DNA of 64,000 bases, taken from Solea solea (Eukaryota > Chordata > Actinopteri > Pleuronectiformes > Soleidae). The stretch is from NCBI RefSeq assembly GCF_958295425.1, contig NC_081150.1:1094501-1158500 (forward strand). The letters run 5' to 3'. Under the pieces are notes generated by a model. The model was given only the letters and a program-made list of their open reading frames with translations. It had not been told where the DNA came from and ran no database searches. Shown here in pieces: positions 1 through 10,745 of the stretch. Made by a program: the position numbers and the translations under genes. Each line of letters starts with the position of its first letter. The first letter of the stretch is position 1.

Positions 1-3000
1 CAAACAACAAAATACGGGACATGGCTCACAATGCTTTTTATGAATTTACAGCCCAATGTTTCGATTCATTTGGAGGGTGTTTCGTGTGATGAAGACATTA
101 TTTGAAACAGTACCATGTTTAACAGATTTGTCTGTATCATCCTGCTGTTCGTGTAGGACAGAACAACACAATGGTAAAAAACACAGAAAGCCCCAAAGTG
201 ATCAGAATAACTGCAATATCTACCTGTCATGTCACCGCAAATTGACTTATTCCTATTGCTTTCAATTTTTGGGTAAGGCCCCCCAGGCCTTTTAGCCTGG
301 GGCCCCAAACACCACTGAAACGCCTCTGGAGAGACTGAACAGTGATGGGGGGGAACTGGTTTTGCTTAACTTTTCTCAAATGTGGGTTTATTTCTGTCAA
401 ACATTATTTTAACGTTCCAAAGGTTTCAATGAAATTGTTCGGGCCAAGTAGCTGAAATCATTTATACAAAACTAAATCCTCCTATTATGTAAAGCCCCAG
501 TGAGAGGCCCACTGATGTTTCACATAACAGGTGCAGATAAGATCCACGGTGCTGATTTCTCCCTCGTCTGACTGCTGCATTCACACAGCGCCACCGAAGA
601 TTATTATTAAAAGCCAATACATGACGGATAAATGCAGCCTTCAACTACCTTAATACCTATAATTTAGGCCAATAAAGTGAATTCCATCCAACCTTCATCA
701 GCCTCAGCCTTTATCAGTTTTTCAAATTGAATTAAAGTCAGCTCCTCGCTCCGAGGGGATTTAAAGCAACCTGCTCGGAATATTGTGGGCTTGTGAGCCT
801 TTAGTCTTCTGTCTGGAATGCCAAGCACAATTAATCCCCATGAAATGGAGCTCTGTGGCATTGACTAGAATTAAGGTCCTAACACGAAGTCAATCAAGAG
901 GATCAGCAGCAGGCTGGTGAGTGGAGTGCCAGCAGCTCAGGCTGCCACACAGACAAGCTAACTGACGACAGACGGTCCAGTGGATCACGGCCACATGAGC
1001 TGATGACAGACTCACATAATACTATATTATATTGACCAAATTTAGCTTTCACATGATTCCTTTTTCTGTTCATTACTGTACCCTGCTGGTGGCAGGTCCT
1101 GACAGTGACTGTGATAGTTTTTATTCCAACTACAGTAATGTCCAAGGGTCTAAGGCCACTATTAGATTTGTTCCTTTGGAAATGCTACACTGAATATATA
1201 GAAAATAATTTCTCAATCACTTGGAGACATACGGGAAACACAGTATACAGTTTGAAAAGAACAACATTTTCAGGGAAAAACAGGTTTCTAGGGCTTCCAG
1301 TGTAAAGACTTTAGTGTGACCTACTCTGTACCCTACTCTACTCTAACCCTAACAATACAGACCCTGGCTCGCTTAAACCTGGAGAGGAACCCTAAAATTG
1401 TATCTCTCTGATTTCTCGGGTCATGCTTTGATTAAAAATCCATTTTCTATTCAAAATAATATTTTGATTTGAAGGTGATTCATTACATAGATGCTGTGTG
1501 CTCCGAAAACTTCTGTCATCATGAAGTAAGAGTAATCTGTTTGCAAGATTAGGTAGCATTTATATTTGGAACAGGACAATGTAAACACAACGTAGTAAAC
1601 ATACATTCATTAAGTCAAACTTGCACAAGTATCCTGTTGCAAGGAGGCTAAAAGTAACAGGTTCTAAGCAACAAAACTTATCAACAAAAATCTCTCTTGA
1701 AAACGAGGGCATAAAATCAGAATCAAGGCAACGCACATGAAATAAAGCATAAATAAAAGTGAACAAGGCTGGATGTGGCATGGAAGATGACACTCTGGCA
1801 CAGAGCAAAGGGAGATGCCCAAACTAAATACATGAGGGTGGGGCAACAGGTGGAAACAATCGGGGCAATCAAGGGAGGTAATCAGGCTGGTGACAGGAAG
1901 GGCAAGTGGTCTGCAATGAGAGAATGCAAGTTACCTTCAAAATTAAACACAGGAAGTCACAATATAGAAACAGGGCAGGTCTCACCGCTGTGTGACAACG
2001 ACGCTATAAGAGCTTTTGAAATGAAACAAGAATTTTTGAATTGTTAAAATCAGGATAAGAATCACGATTTTTACATAAAACAAATGTTTTTGACACCTCT
2101 ACCTGCTAAAACCTGTGTGTGTGTGCGATTATTTCAAGTCAAACAACTTTCCATCACATCATTTCAATCCAAATGACAATGATCACAGAATCAGAGACAG
2201 ACAAAACAAAAGAAAACACAAAGCTCCACACACAATAAAGCACTCTACACGTTAGATTAATCGAAGCCAATATCTGACATTTTAATTAATCATCCATTCA
2301 TTACACCTGAGAAGTTTCTGCTCTCAGAAACCTGATAAATACTGTGTCACTAAAACTTTTGGCAAGGTTTAGTTTTTCATGACCTACTACATGTATTCAA
2401 TATTAGGTTTATACTGAGCCTGAAACTAACCCTTATTATAATAATTGATTCATTGTTTGGTCCATAAAATGTCAGAAAATGTTAAAAAAAATGTTTCCCA
2501 AACCTGGAAATGATGATGATGATGTTCTCAAAATGTCTTTGTTTTGTTTTGTTTTAATGATTCATTTATTATACGGAGCAAAGAAACCAGAAAATATTCC
2601 AAAATACACTAATTATCAAAATAGTTGAAGATTAATGAATCGTTGCTGCTTATATATTATTTCATGTTGGAGCTCAGACACAAAACGCAGATTAGTTCAA
2701 GCTATTCTTTTACATTCTGTTACATTTTATCGAATTAAGCAAAAAAGGAAAACTAGCCAAACATTTCGGCAAAAATAAATAAATAAATGACTAAATAAAT
2801 AAAGACAAACATATAGTAGACATAGGCATTGATCTCCAAATATCGGCAGGAAAAAGTCTTTAAAAACTTTTTTATCTCTCATATCTCAGCTGTTCAGCAG
2901 ATGTTATCCCTCTTCACTGGTCTGCAGAGAATGAATCTCCCTGATTTTGGTTATTGGCCCATCTTTCTCTCTGCCACCACCCTGAGGTTGACATTTACTG

Positions 3001-4335
3001 TTCACAGTAATATACTGTATCTGGATAAGTAGTGAGTGACTTCCCATGAAGTTTGCTCCTCATACTCAGATTGGTTTAATCCAAGGAGATTTTAGGCGTG
3101 TTCCGGTGTTCTCCTGGAGAGCGTTGATGTCAGGCGGTAAACAAAGATGGGTTTGTAATTAGATGAGTGACGTGGCCGACAGTCACATGTAAGCAAATCT
3201 TACTTATCTTTAATCTCATCTTAAATCCATTTGCACACAAGACTTGGAATGACAATTGGAAATACTGACCAAGACAGACCAGTCGTCATTTGATGACCAC
3301 AATAGGCTCAATGTTAATTCTCAATTAAAGTGACATACTGCACCAGGAAAGGGTTGCTAGGATGGATGAGAGAACCAACTGTTACCCCAACCTGCTGCTC
3401 AGAGTAAAACACCCTCTGGTATCCACAGTCAAGTGACAGATAGGAAAAGAATGAGGCTTTTATATCCTGATACTTCACATTCTGTTTTAAATACTTTGTG
3501 AGAACGTACCACCCACACTCACGGTGTGTTAAACTGACGCCTGCTGCCCAGAAGTGTCACATTCTCCGTTTGCCAGAAGAGCCGCTGAGAGCTAAGCCGT
3601 GTTAAATCTGCATCATATGCTGTGGGTATGTGTGTGAGAGAATGCCAATTCCAAGGACCCCATTATTCATTCAGAGGTCATGGTAAAATGGAACACCTTG
3701 TGATTTTTTCCCCCCTCTTTCTTTCTTTCTTCCTTTCCCTCTACCATTCCTCTTGCCAGAAGCGTTTGAGAAATTAGAGGGTGAACCATTTCGATCCTGG
3801 CAACTAATTGCAGGTATAGGAATAAAGCTGGAAGCCTGGCGGAGATAAACACCTCGTATAAATAGAAACAGACAGTTTGAGAAAATGTCAGGCCTGTACG
3901 TCACAGGTGTAAGAGGGAGTTAGCAGCCGGAGAGACAGACCTGGGTATGTGATGAGAATAGGGCCAAACGCGAGATAATGAAGTGAGTAGGTGTAAGTGT
4001 GGAATTGACTGCACTGGAAATATTTCATTAGCCACACGTTTTCCACTTATTGTTCCCCACACAGTACACCTGAATCCCGAGTAATGAGAACGAGAGAGAG
4101 GTAGAGGAACAGACGAATGGAGTGTCGCAAAATTAGAGGGTCAATTCACCCAATCACACTCTCTCACAGCTCTACAACTGCCACGGCAAAACTTACAGGG
4201 AGACTTCAGATTTTTGGAAAAGTGGTCATGTGATGTAGTGAAACACACAGTTTTTGTTCAGATTACCAGTCTTCAAATCTAATTACATTCTGATTCATTA
4301 CAGATCAGATGTGACAGTTCACATATGTCGGGGAT
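1..4335. other. Noncoding DNA, no gene recognised
   Basis: No open frame here has family motifs, and the short ones are scattered over both strands as expected by chance. Local features are a GC-rich hairpin near 277-306, an AAATAAAT-rich patch near 2775-2805, and a pyrimidine run at 3709-3735. The part at about 690-890 is free of recognisable repeats and has moderate GC with AATTA-type motifs, so it could be conserved noncoding DNA, but nothing in the sequence proves that. Confidence 0.6.
277..306. repeat. GC-rich imperfect hairpin
   Basis: Positions 277-288 and 295-306 pair at 10 of 12 positions around a 6-base loop. The surroundings are AT-rich, so the stem stands out. No promoter or gene context suggests a function. 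Confidence 0.5.
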
Positions 4336-4339
4336 TTTT

Positions 4340-4385
4340 GAGATAAGACGTTCCTTTATTGATCCCCCATGGGGTAGATTAAGAA
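4340..4385 (-). mobile_element. 3' tail of a CR1/L2/Rex1-type LINE, minus strand
   Basis: On the minus strand this reads CCCCATGGGGGATCAATAAAG, the short terminal stem plus ATCAATAAAG block seen at the ends of many fish LINEs. The LINE at 7310-13345 ends with the comparable GGGATTAATAAAGTCGTC. Only the tail remains, as expected for a severely 5'-truncated insertion. The subfamily cannot be assigned. Confidence 0.5.
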
Positions 4386-4439
4386 CAGAAGCTATGGCAG
4401 TGGACGGCACTAGTCTGCCAGCAATTTGATTTCACTCTG

Positions 4440-4665
4440 CAGACGTGTCTGGCAAAGACGCCGCTTCAGCCAACTTCACAATCTCCTAAAATAAAGGGAA
4501 CCAATCACAAACAGTTTTTTCCCACGTGGCACACGAGAGGTGGCAACTTCTAGCAACTTTTGTGTACATCCAAGATGGTGGTCTCTGAAGAGCAGCTGTC
4601 TCTCGACTGGGCTTCTGCCTCTGTAGCAGCATGGATGCGCTCCATCACATGCAGTATAATTTGAT
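4440..4665 (+). mobile_element. Copy 1 of a dispersed repeat with a conserved start exon (S/T-EEQLS)
   Basis: This is the first of three related segments; the others are at 35640-36640 (+) and 42270-42665 (-). All share upstream pieces (for example AATCTCCTAAA and GGGAACCA in copies 1 and 3) and a segment like AGCAACTTTTGTGTACATCCA just before a short coding start. Here an ATG at 4575 opens a 29-codon frame beginning MVVSEEQLSLDWAS and stopping at 4662-4664. Copies 2 and 3 read ATEEQLSFDS at the same place. This looks like the first exon and upstream region of a DNA-transposon gene, but I do not recognise the superfamily and no terminal repeats are visible. Confidence 0.5.
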
Positions 4666-5114
4666 CAATCGAATTTGCTCTCTTGCGGTTGTGTCTCTGC
4701 CACCGTTTTGCTTCTGGTGTTTCAGGGCTGCTGCCTTGGCTCCTGTGGGCCTGGGCCTGCTAGTGGTTGGATCCCTGTTTCCTGTTCTGGTGGCTTGTGC
4801 TGCGTGACAAGCCACCAGCCACATAAATGGGTGACTGATAATATTTAATTTGGACTCCTCCCATCACTAGCTTCATTTCACCACCATAGGTTTAGTTTTT
4901 AGTATGAATGGTTGTGCTTTTAAAAGATTTATAAAATAAAGTGTACACATTGTTTTAACATTGTTTGTTTTCTCCTTGATTGGGGTAACATATCTTTGAG
5001 GTCTCAGGACCTCGTTAGCCCTATTAGCTCTTTACCTTTTACAATATTACATCACTTTGTTTGGTTCTCTCCTTACACTCGCCACACTTCCATTTTAAGT
5101 AACATGCTCTTCCA

Positions 5115-5830
5115 CCCGGGGTTGGAGCAATACCATCTGACACACACTGGACGGGTCCCCAGTCCATCACAGGGCCAACTTATGGAGAAAAACAACCATT
5201 CACTCTTACATTCACACCTGACATCAATTAGAGTGTCTAAACTAATCTGCTTGTTTTTCCTGTGGGAAGAAACCAAAGAACCCAGAAAAACACAGGGGAG
5301 AGCATGCTAACTCCACACAGAAAGCAGGGCTCCCACACCAAATTCAAGAACTTTTCAAGGACTTTCCAGGACAAAATTCAAATCCAAATTCAAGGACCTA
5401 ATATGCTGACTCAGCTTAAGATGGGAGGACAACTTGTTAGAGCAGCTCTGTGTCCGGACAAGTGATCGTCCACAGGATCTTGGGCAAGTCGGTCTCTGTA
5501 ATTTTCTTGAACCAGAGATCTTGAAATTCGCATTTTCCAGGCATCACATTGTTTGCTCTCTCTTGCTTGACGTTACTCGTTCATTGTTCTGCATGGAATC
5601 TCACATCAACAGCAGAGAGTGGTGTCCACTACAAATTGTGACTCAACATTTGTTCTGCGTAGGCCTACTCTATGTACAGCAAGCAATGTAGTAACTTCTT
5701 TCTTGCACTAAATGAAACACTTTCAGTGACCCATGTGGGAGAAAGGGTTCCTACAGGCCCTCAGTCAAACTGGGATTTAAACCAGTGACCCTCTTGCAGT
5801 GACTCAACAATGCTATAACCACTGAAGACA
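5115..5830 (-). mobile_element. tRNA-derived SINE, minus strand, split by a hAT element
   Basis: Read on the minus strand, the SINE starts near 5830 with a tRNA-like head (CAGTGGTTATAGCATTG as A box, GGTTTAAATCCC as B box). It continues at 5324 through the common fish body: CTCCACACAGAAAG, a cytosine-poor spacer, and CAGTCCATCACAGGGCCAAC. The two parts are separated by a hAT-like insertion at 5325-5737; removing it restores the body order seen in the plus-strand copies at 13675-13960 and 48917-49150. The exact family name is uncertain. Confidence 0.65.
5325..5737 (+). mobile_element. hAT-like nonautonomous element inserted in the SINE
   Basis: The left end is CAGGGCTCCCACACCAAATTC followed by repeated CAAGGACTTT-type motifs, a signature of a common teleost hAT MITE. 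The right end, ACCCATGTGGG, is degenerate. The flanks ACAGAAAG (5317-5324) and GGAGAAAG (5738-5745) look like a decayed 8-bp target duplication, which fits hAT. There is no transposase coding sequence. The right boundary is uncertain by several bases. Confidence 0.55.
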
Positions 5831-6135
5831 GCATTCAGTACATGGGTTAGGCAAAAAGCCACAGGAATACAGATAAGACCATTCTCACTAATGTTGATTT
5901 GGCCAGAAATTGTATACAACAAGTCTTTATGACCATTTAACATTCTTTACACGGCAGTGCCATTCACCCATTCACAGACCAGTTCATAAAGCACATCTAT
6001 ACCCAAACCACACAGAATCCGTCAAGGAAAATCTTCAAATTTGGCATTCTTGACACACAGGAGTTGCAGATCAACTGCTACCCTAAGTAAAACATGTTAT
6101 TCTCTGATTTCAGTTTTTGTCTGGTTTGGATGAAC

Positions 6136-6218
6136 ACAAACTTACCAACCAAGGCAGCAGTAGGCCAACAATTCCTGTGTGTCTGGGAGCTAAAAATGTT
6201 GATTTTCTCATTTAAAAA
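6136..6218 (+). mobile_element. Fragment of the foldback repeat family also at 56.8 and 62.6 kb
   Basis: It shares ACACAAACTTA-CCAACC-AGGCAGCA and a downstream TTGATTTTCTC block with 62755-62835. Only the right half is recognisable; the opposite arm is missing. Confidence 0.4.
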
Positions 6219-6219
6219 T

Positions 6220-7309
6220 GGTTTATAATGCAACACTATTTACAATTTTCCATTGAAAAGGGCTGTCTAATGACAAAATAAAGAATCCAATATTTTCTAA
6301 CAATAACATACAGTCAAAGCTTCAGTAGGCAGGAAAAATTGGCGGTTGATAAATTCATCTACACTTTATTCTTGGGATCACAGCTCTCTGTCCTGGCCCT
6401 ATGCTGAAACGTTAATATAATGTTAATAGCAAATAATTGTAGGCAATATGGTATCGGTCAAAATGACATGGGAAATGCTTACAGTAAATGGGGTTGGGAT
6501 TCCCTTATGAGTATTGTTTTTCATTGTCATTGGCTCCACCAATTTGACTAATCAAAGTTTGTGGATTGTTCAGTGGAGTGCGTCTCCTCCCAAACAAGTT
6601 ATATTATGTTTCCTTTCTAATACCTGACAAACTAGCCCAAACCCTATTTTACAAGAGATATGGCGTTTGACAGTGTTGTGGGTTTTTTGGCAGACATACA
6701 GGGTCTATGAAAACATGCTATTGGGTTGCATTATGGGAAATGTTGGCTCCAGTGTTTTTGCAGCATGACCCCCGCTATGGACCAAATTCTTGGCCTTTGC
6801 TCCCTCTAACATCCAACTTTATTCAAGTTCCCCACTCAATCACTGGAGCCGCTCCTTTTTTGTTATGAGCATGTGAAACTGGAAATTACAAATATGTGTG
6901 TTGAACAGTCTTTTAGTTCAATCCTACAGTAATAGTTACAAAATAATAAACATAATCGTTAGTTAAAAAAACATTTTGGATGATACATAATGTGTGACTA
7001 AGTTCATGTATCCACATACAACATGTGATTATATGCACACTGCAATGACTAGGGTAGGTATTGTCATTATACGTTTTAAAGGACATACTTTGATCTAAAT
7101 ATGACTTTACGTCAGTAAAGTCATAAACTGAAACCCATTTTGGCCGCTGGTACCCGTGAGCTTGTTCTTCAGGGATGTCGATGTAGACCAGCAAATCGAG
7201 AGCTTCACCTTTTGCCTTAGCTCCTTCTTCATCATGACAGACGATGCAGAGCCTGCATTATTTCATCATCATTAAATTATAATCATTCCATCATATGATT
7301 GAGTTGAGT
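6220..7309. other. Noncoding DNA, no gene recognised
   Basis: This is AT-rich sequence without recognisable motifs. A 93-residue minus-strand frame at 6913-7194 has no domain features and is probably chance. Confidence 0.5.
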
Positions 7310-7430
7310 GATTGCGCTGTAGGAGACGGCAGCATTTTCCAGTCGCTCCGCAGCACTTTCTTCTTTTCTACACTTTTACCTCTTTTTTACTCTTTTAAAC
7401 ACCTTTAAACTTCTTTGTGAAGGATTTAAC

Positions 7431-8245
7431 ATGTATCCCATGGATACACTAAACTTTAAAACACACACAGGAGCCAGCTCTCTCACTTATTCTCGAGAGA
7501 AGTTACTGGCTCTCAGGAGGACAACAGACGGACAGAGGCACAACATCCCAGCGGAGCTGCGGAGGAGTTACCGGGGCTGTAAGGCTGGGGCCAAGCTAAA
7601 GGCTAGGCTAGCGGAGAACCGGAGGCGCTTCAAACCATCGCTTCCCTCCGTGATTATGGGGAACGTCAATTCGCTGCCGAATAAGATGGACGAGCTGGCC
7701 GCTTTGGAGAACCAGCGGATCTATCGGGAGTGCAGCTTGTTCATCCTGACGGAGACATGGCTAACCGACAGCATACCGGATGCTAACGTGGACCTGCGGG
7801 GATTTACTGCGGTGAGAGCCGACAGGAACGCGGAGGCATGCGGCAAACGCAGAGGTGGGGGGCTCATCATTTATGTGAACAACCGTTGGTGTAACCCCGG
7901 CCATGTCACCGTGAAGGCGGCTTTGTGTGACCCGAATCTGGAGCTGCTTGCCGTTAGCCTGCGGCCATACTATCTGCCGAGGGAGTTCAGTCACGTGATC
8001 GCCCTGTGTGTTTACATTCCTCCGGAGGTCAAGGCGCAGGCTAAAGCAGACGCTGCTTGTGATGAGATTCTTAAAGTCACAGCACGGCTGCAGAGGCAAC
8101 ATCCTGAAGCCTTCATAATTATTTCTGGAGACTTCAATAATGTCACCCTGGACTCTACCCTGGCTGCTTTTCACCAGGTTGTCAACTGCCCCACCAGGAA
8201 GAATAGGATGATTGACTTACTGTATACCAACGTTAAGGAAGCATA
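7431..8245 (+). pseudogene. LINE ORF, N-terminal part: AP-like endonuclease
   Basis: This is the first 271 codons plus two bases of the LINE protein. The endonuclease nicks target DNA to start target-primed reverse transcription. Visible motifs are GNVNSLPNK (strand with the catalytic Asn) near residue 76, LTETWL (metal-binding Glu) near residue 106, and SGDFNN near residue 233. The next catalytic motif, SDHN, lies beyond the inserted transposon at about residues 283-286. The chosen start ATG at 7431 is followed by an in-frame ATG at 7440; the frame upstream has no family-like residues. The transposon enters after the TA of a Tyr codon, so in the present genome this frame runs a few codons into the insert and stops at 8265-8267. 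Confidence 0.85.
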
Positions 8246-8280
8246 CACTGTAACAAATTTCCTGTAGAATTTACAGTAAA
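8246..8280 (+). repeat. Left terminal inverted repeat of the CACTG element
   Basis: The first 16 bases match the inverted right end perfectly. An inner pair of short inverted motifs (CTGTAGAATTTACAG) could form a small hairpin next to the end. Confidence 0.85.
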
Positions 8281-8924
8281 GAACAGGCAAAAAAGTTGCC
8301 AATAAAGTGCTGTAAAAGTGTTGTTAATTACTGTAAACATTAATTACAACATATTACTGGATACGTTTTACAGGTTTTTGCCGTATATAAAACACAACAA
8401 TGTATTGTTTTATATGATAAACAACCATTTATTGTATTTTAATTTACAATATTATCTTGTATCCCATTCAAATTACATGAGTTACCTGCCAACTATTTTT
8501 GCCACTAAATAGCTGTTACTTGTTCATAATTCATTATTTTATTGTAGAATGTTTTTACAGCTAATATAGGTTTGCTTGTCATGTTTTGCAAATTAAGCAC
8601 TGTAATTCTTTTGTAATTGTAATTATTTTCAGCTATTAACAATAATAATAAAACAAGAGTCAGTGCTGCAACAATACAAAACATTTATTAACACTCAATA
8701 CCCGATGTGTATATTTTCAAACTCACACAGACATGAACAAACTCACATAAACATACACCAGACTGCACAAGACTTGCAGCCACACAGTGTAACTTTGAAT
8801 TAACTACTGTAATTTGCAGCAACAAAGTCAAATGTGTAAAAAATAACCACATCTTGGAACCATTGTTTTTTTGTTTTTTTTTATACAAAACAGTGTGCCA
8901 TTATTGTTTCTTTTGCAAACGGGC

Positions 8925-9075
8925 TCAAAGGCATTCAAAGTCCATTAACCTTTTTAGAAGTGCAGAGACATGAAGGTTGACATTGCTGTTCCACTTCTCT
9001 TGCACCTTCCCACTTCTTGGACTGATCCACTTTGTGGCCTTTGTGCCAGAGGTTGGGTTGATCCCCAGGAAGCAT
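8925..9075 (-). CDS. Terminal coding exon inside the CACTG element
   Basis: On the minus strand a pyrimidine-rich tract ends in TTCAG (9080-9076), a good 3' splice site, and is followed by 50 codons ending in TGA at 8927-8925. The peptide begins CFLGINPTSGTKATKW and ends LLKRLMDFECL; it is basic and glycine/serine-rich with no membrane segment. The first base belongs to a split codon, so an upstream exon is implied. I have a weak memory of similar C-termini (basic stretch, then NPHV and LLRKLMDFE) in uncharacterised fish proteins, which I cannot confirm. A competing frame from ATG at 9075 is also open but less protein-like. Function is unknown. It is either part of the element's own gene or captured cargo. 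Confidence 0.45.
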
Positions 9076-9208
9076 CTGAAGTCACAAAATCAGGAAAAAG
9101 ACACTTAATGAAATACATTGTTTACAAAAGACAAAACCCATAGATCTCCCCTGCGTTCCCCGACCACCGCTTTAGCTTAAGTCATCAAAAGCTGCGCAGG
9201 CTAGGCTA

Positions 9209-9277
9209 GTGACGAGTTTAAGACGAGACCCAGACTCTATCAGCGGTAGTGATTGGGTCTCGTCTTTCACTTGTCAC
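9209..9277. repeat. 24-bp-arm hairpin inside the CACTG element
   Basis: Arms 9209-9232 and 9254-9277 match in inverted orientation at 21 of 24 positions, including a perfect 13-bp core (AAGACGAGACCCA). The loop is 21 bases. It may be the end of another decayed palindromic element. Confidence 0.7.
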
Positions 9278-9394
9278 CCAACGGTGCGTAGCATTACAGC
9301 CTCTGAACCAGCCCATAGACAACGCAGTGGCTACCGAAAAAAAAAAAATCTAAATAGCAGAACAGATTGACTGCATTTTCGCGGTGACATGACA

Positions 9395-9505
9395 CACAAA
9401 TATTTAAGACCCATGCCATCTGAATTTAAGACAATTTAATACTTTTTAAGGCCTTATCTTTAGGAAAATTGATTTACGACTTTTTAAGGACCTGCGGCCA
9501 CCCTG
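9395..9505 (+). mobile_element. Right end of a hAT-like element nested in the CACTG element
   Basis: TTTAAGAC, TTTTTAAGG and GGACCTGCGGCCACCCTG are typical of the right end of a common fish hAT family whose other end starts CAGGG. The left end is not recognisable; the hairpin and A-tract upstream may mark rearrangement. There is no coding capacity. Confidence 0.45.
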
Positions 9506-9533
9506 AGTTCATGGACGATTCGTGAACGATAGG

Positions 9534-9698
9534 AAGTTTCTGACTAACTACCTTCACCAGATAAATGATGATAGTGGTCGATATTACTGTGAAAAAAAAA
9601 TGTTTTCTGCACATATTCTTGGTCTGAAAGTCGTTACAGAAGTGAACCAGACGAAGCAGTCAGAGAATGGCTCATTCGTGATTCGCAAGTCGTTTTAA
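9534..9698 (+). pseudogene. Possible immunoglobulin V-type fragment in the CACTG element
   Basis: In the frame starting at 9534 (in phase with the stop TAA at 9696-9698) the sequence reads KFLTNYLHQINDDSGRYYC, then a short lysine run, LGLKVVTEV and a stop 15 codons later. DDSGRYYC with its preceding alternating hydrophobic residues is the hallmark E-F strand segment of immunoglobulin variable-type domains, including fish immune-type receptors, and LKVVTEV could be the G strand. The first half of the domain, the first cysteine and the tryptophan are absent. Upstream (about 9510-9533) the DNA resembles a GATTCGTGAACGA-type fish repeat, so the fragment is flanked by mobile sequence. It may be captured host sequence or chance; without a search I rate it unproven. 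Confidence 0.35.
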
Positions 9699-9964
9699 TG
9701 AACTGAACGAGGAGAACTAGTTCGCGACAAAGAATCGTAATAAAAATTCCCATAATACTAAATTGTACCACACAAATCTTCATAATACAATCCAGCAGTT
9801 ACAACACTCTAGTGTATCTTGCTGTTCTGTGGTTTTTGCTGGTTAACATCTTCAAAAAACAGTGCAGTTTTGAGTCCCACACCCCCGTATATTCCAACTA
9901 AGGCGAATAAAATGATGCCAAATGCTGTTAGTCACACAAATAAATAAGGAAACATTATTCTTAC

Positions 9965-10095
9965 CAAAATGTTGTTTTTGCAGCTTTCTCTCCTCACCTC
10001 GCTTCAAGGTTGATTCGATCCTGTCGGCGACACACGTAACTTTCTCACACCGAGTTTAGACAACATACAGTAGCACCTAACTACCACCTTAGCTA
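9965..10095 (-). other. Possible 5' exon with splice donor, minus strand
   Basis: On the minus strand the sequence ATTTTG is followed by GTAAGAATAATG (donor GT at 9964-9963), a strong 5' splice site. The preceding ~120 bases are richer in CG than the rest of the element. The orientation agrees with the terminal exon at 8925-9075, so a spliced minus-strand transcript is plausible. The only short frame (from an ATG near 10061) stops within about 20 codons, so this would be mostly untranslated leader. Confidence 0.25.
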
Positions 10096-10708
10096 GCGGC
10101 ATGTTAGCCTGACATTTTAGCCTTCCATTAAACTGCAGAGCCTGGGATTACACTCGTTGAAAAATATTCTTGAGCTAACTTTATTTTTAGTTGTGCAAAC
10201 CAGGCTGACACACGATTAAATCATATTTCATGTTATTACTTGAATCACATTTTGAAGAGAAACTAGCAAGGTTGGTTTCCAGCCATGATATGCCAGGTGA
10301 AAGGCATAGCCTCAAAAAAGGTTACTAAAGTCATATTGTTAAAAACTAAAATAATTACTGTTTAATTCGGGTAAAATGTAACATAACCATGCATACAATC
10401 TTGCCTAGTTTCTCTTTAATAGTTTAGACTAATAACATAATACTTACTCTTTATTGAGTGGATGAATGCTGGGTTCGCTCTCCTCCTCCCGCCATCAAAT
10501 GCCTATCCTCTTGCAAACCGCCAATATTAGCCTAACAGTGTTTAACTGTAAATGTATCATTTACAGTCAGAACCAAGTGAAAACATAACCATGCTGTAAT
10601 TTTAAAATGTGTTACAGCTTTAAATTACTGTAATTATTTTTTACCCATAATACATTGCAATTTACAGTTACACCTTGTAAAAGGATAGGACAACAAGCTT
10701 CTGTAATT

Positions 10709-10743
10709 TTTTACTGTAGAAATTACAGAAATTTGTTACAGTG
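10709..10743 (-). repeat. Right terminal inverted repeat of the CACTG element
   Basis: It ends GAAATTTGTTACAGTG, the exact inverse of the left end, and is followed by the second TA of the target duplication at 10744-10745. Confidence 0.85.
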
Positions 10744-10745
10744 TA

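Larger units (their letters stand above)
8246..10743. mobile_element. CACTG-ended DNA transposon nested in the LINE (TA target duplication)
   Basis: The 2,498-bp insert begins CACTGTAACAAATTTC and ends with its exact reverse complement (16 of 16 bases), with further imperfect inverted similarity to about 35 bp. It is flanked by TA at 8244-8245 and 10744-10745, and the empty site is certain because the LINE frame resumes exactly. Both ends are dense in subterminal CTGTAA/TTACAG motifs, roughly eight on the left and ten on the right by eye. CACTG termini and subterminal motifs suggest the CACTA/EnSpm (CMC) group; a TA duplication also occurs in Mirage-type CMC and Tc1/mariner elements. No transposase is visible, so it is probably nonautonomous, with gene-like cargo described separately. 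Confidence 0.85.
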
